Source of the DNA: Candidatus Pelagibacterales bacterium
Lineage (GTDB): Bacteria > Pseudomonadota > Alphaproteobacteria > Pelagibacterales > AG-422-B15
NCBI GenBank assembly: GCA_016777745.1
Contig: JADHQX010000075.1
Coordinates: 1-6,639, forward strand
Direction: 5' to 3'
DNA length: 6,639 bases
Shown: positions 6,527-6,639 of the stretch, piece by piece
How the letters are laid out: each line of letters begins with the position of its first letter
How positions within the stretch are numbered: the stretch's first letter is position 1
Notes under the pieces: model-generated
Seen by the model: only the letters and a program-made list of their open reading frames with translations
Databases searched by the model: none
Told to the model about the DNA's origin: nothing
Position numbers and translations under genes: made by a program

Positions 6527-6639
6527 ATGACAAATTCATCTACAGAAAATAACGTTGGCATCATTGGTTTAGGAGTTTTAGGCTCTGCAATAGCCATAAA
6601 TTTTATAAACAAAAACATACCTATTAATGGATATGATAT
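6527..6639 (+). CDS. 3-hydroxyisobutyrate dehydrogenase-like NAD-binding protein (5' part only)
   Basis: Only the first 37 complete codons are in the window. They encode a Rossmann start with VGIIGLGVLGSAIA, whose GLGVLG (residues 14-19) is the dinucleotide-binding loop, followed by the second strand ending in NGYD (34-37). This matches the N-terminus of the 6-phosphogluconate / 3-hydroxyisobutyrate dehydrogenase superfamily, in which IGLGxMG is usual; valine-leucine replaces the common I/L-M here. Members include 3-hydroxyisobutyrate, tartronate semialdehyde and 2-(hydroxymethyl)glutarate dehydrogenases, and the substrate residues lie outside the window. The ATG has no clear ribosome site but sits about 20 nt after a plausible transcription start, so it may be read from a nearly leaderless message. 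It is divergent from the cysteine hydrolase. Confidence 0.85.
   Translation, partial: MTNSSTENNVGIIGLGVLGSAIAINFINKNIPINGYD

Noticed and set aside
1..6639. tRNA, rRNA, CRISPR array, insertion sequence or transposon ends
   Set aside because: None was seen: no spaced direct repeats, no transposase-like protein, no cloverleaf or rRNA-like GC-rich stretch, and almost all sequence is accounted for by metabolic genes.

Overview
The window is very AT-rich (roughly 30% G+C by eye) and tightly packed, with short gaps, AGA-dominated arginine codons and a standard code in which TGA is a stop. This suits a streamlined, probably marine, proteobacterium such as an AT-rich alphaproteobacterium. The taxon is an inference from composition and gene style only; there is no rRNA or other marker here.

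Layout. Positions 1-50 look like the last codons of an upstream gene, whose stop overlaps the ribosome binding site of a classical short-chain dehydrogenase (59-823, +). A 110-bp gap follows (824-933). It holds a perfect 10-bp inverted repeat just after that gene, then three exact TATCAA/TTGATA half-sites in alternating orientation. Next is a four-gene + strand block (934-5760) with gaps of 6-18 nt: a [2Fe-2S] small subunit and a molybdopterin large subunit of a molybdenum hydroxylase of the isoquinoline oxidoreductase / nicotinate dehydrogenase type, a Gfo/Idh/MocA-family dehydrogenase, and a zinc-dependent alcohol dehydrogenase. An isochorismatase-like cysteine hydrolase (about 5750-6445, -) runs toward this block and overlaps its last gene tail to tail by 11 bp. 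A 66-bp gap with a good promoter candidate separates it from the start of a 3-hydroxyisobutyrate dehydrogenase-like gene (6527 onward, +), which is cut off by the window end.

How the genes may work together. All six identified proteins are small-molecule metabolic enzymes: a Mo hydroxylase, four NAD(P)-type dehydrogenases of different folds, and one amidase or hydrolase of the class that opens or deamidates small nitrogen compounds. This resembles a catabolic island. A Mo enzyme would hydroxylate or oxidise a heterocycle or aldehyde, the dehydrogenases would process hydroxylated or polyol-like intermediates, and the hydrolase might release ammonia. The substrate cannot be read from the sequence. 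The Mo enzyme has neither an FAD subunit nor cytochrome domains in this window, so its electron acceptor is open. No transporter, regulator or cofactor-maturation gene lies in the window. No RNA genes, mobile elements or CRISPR arrays were seen.
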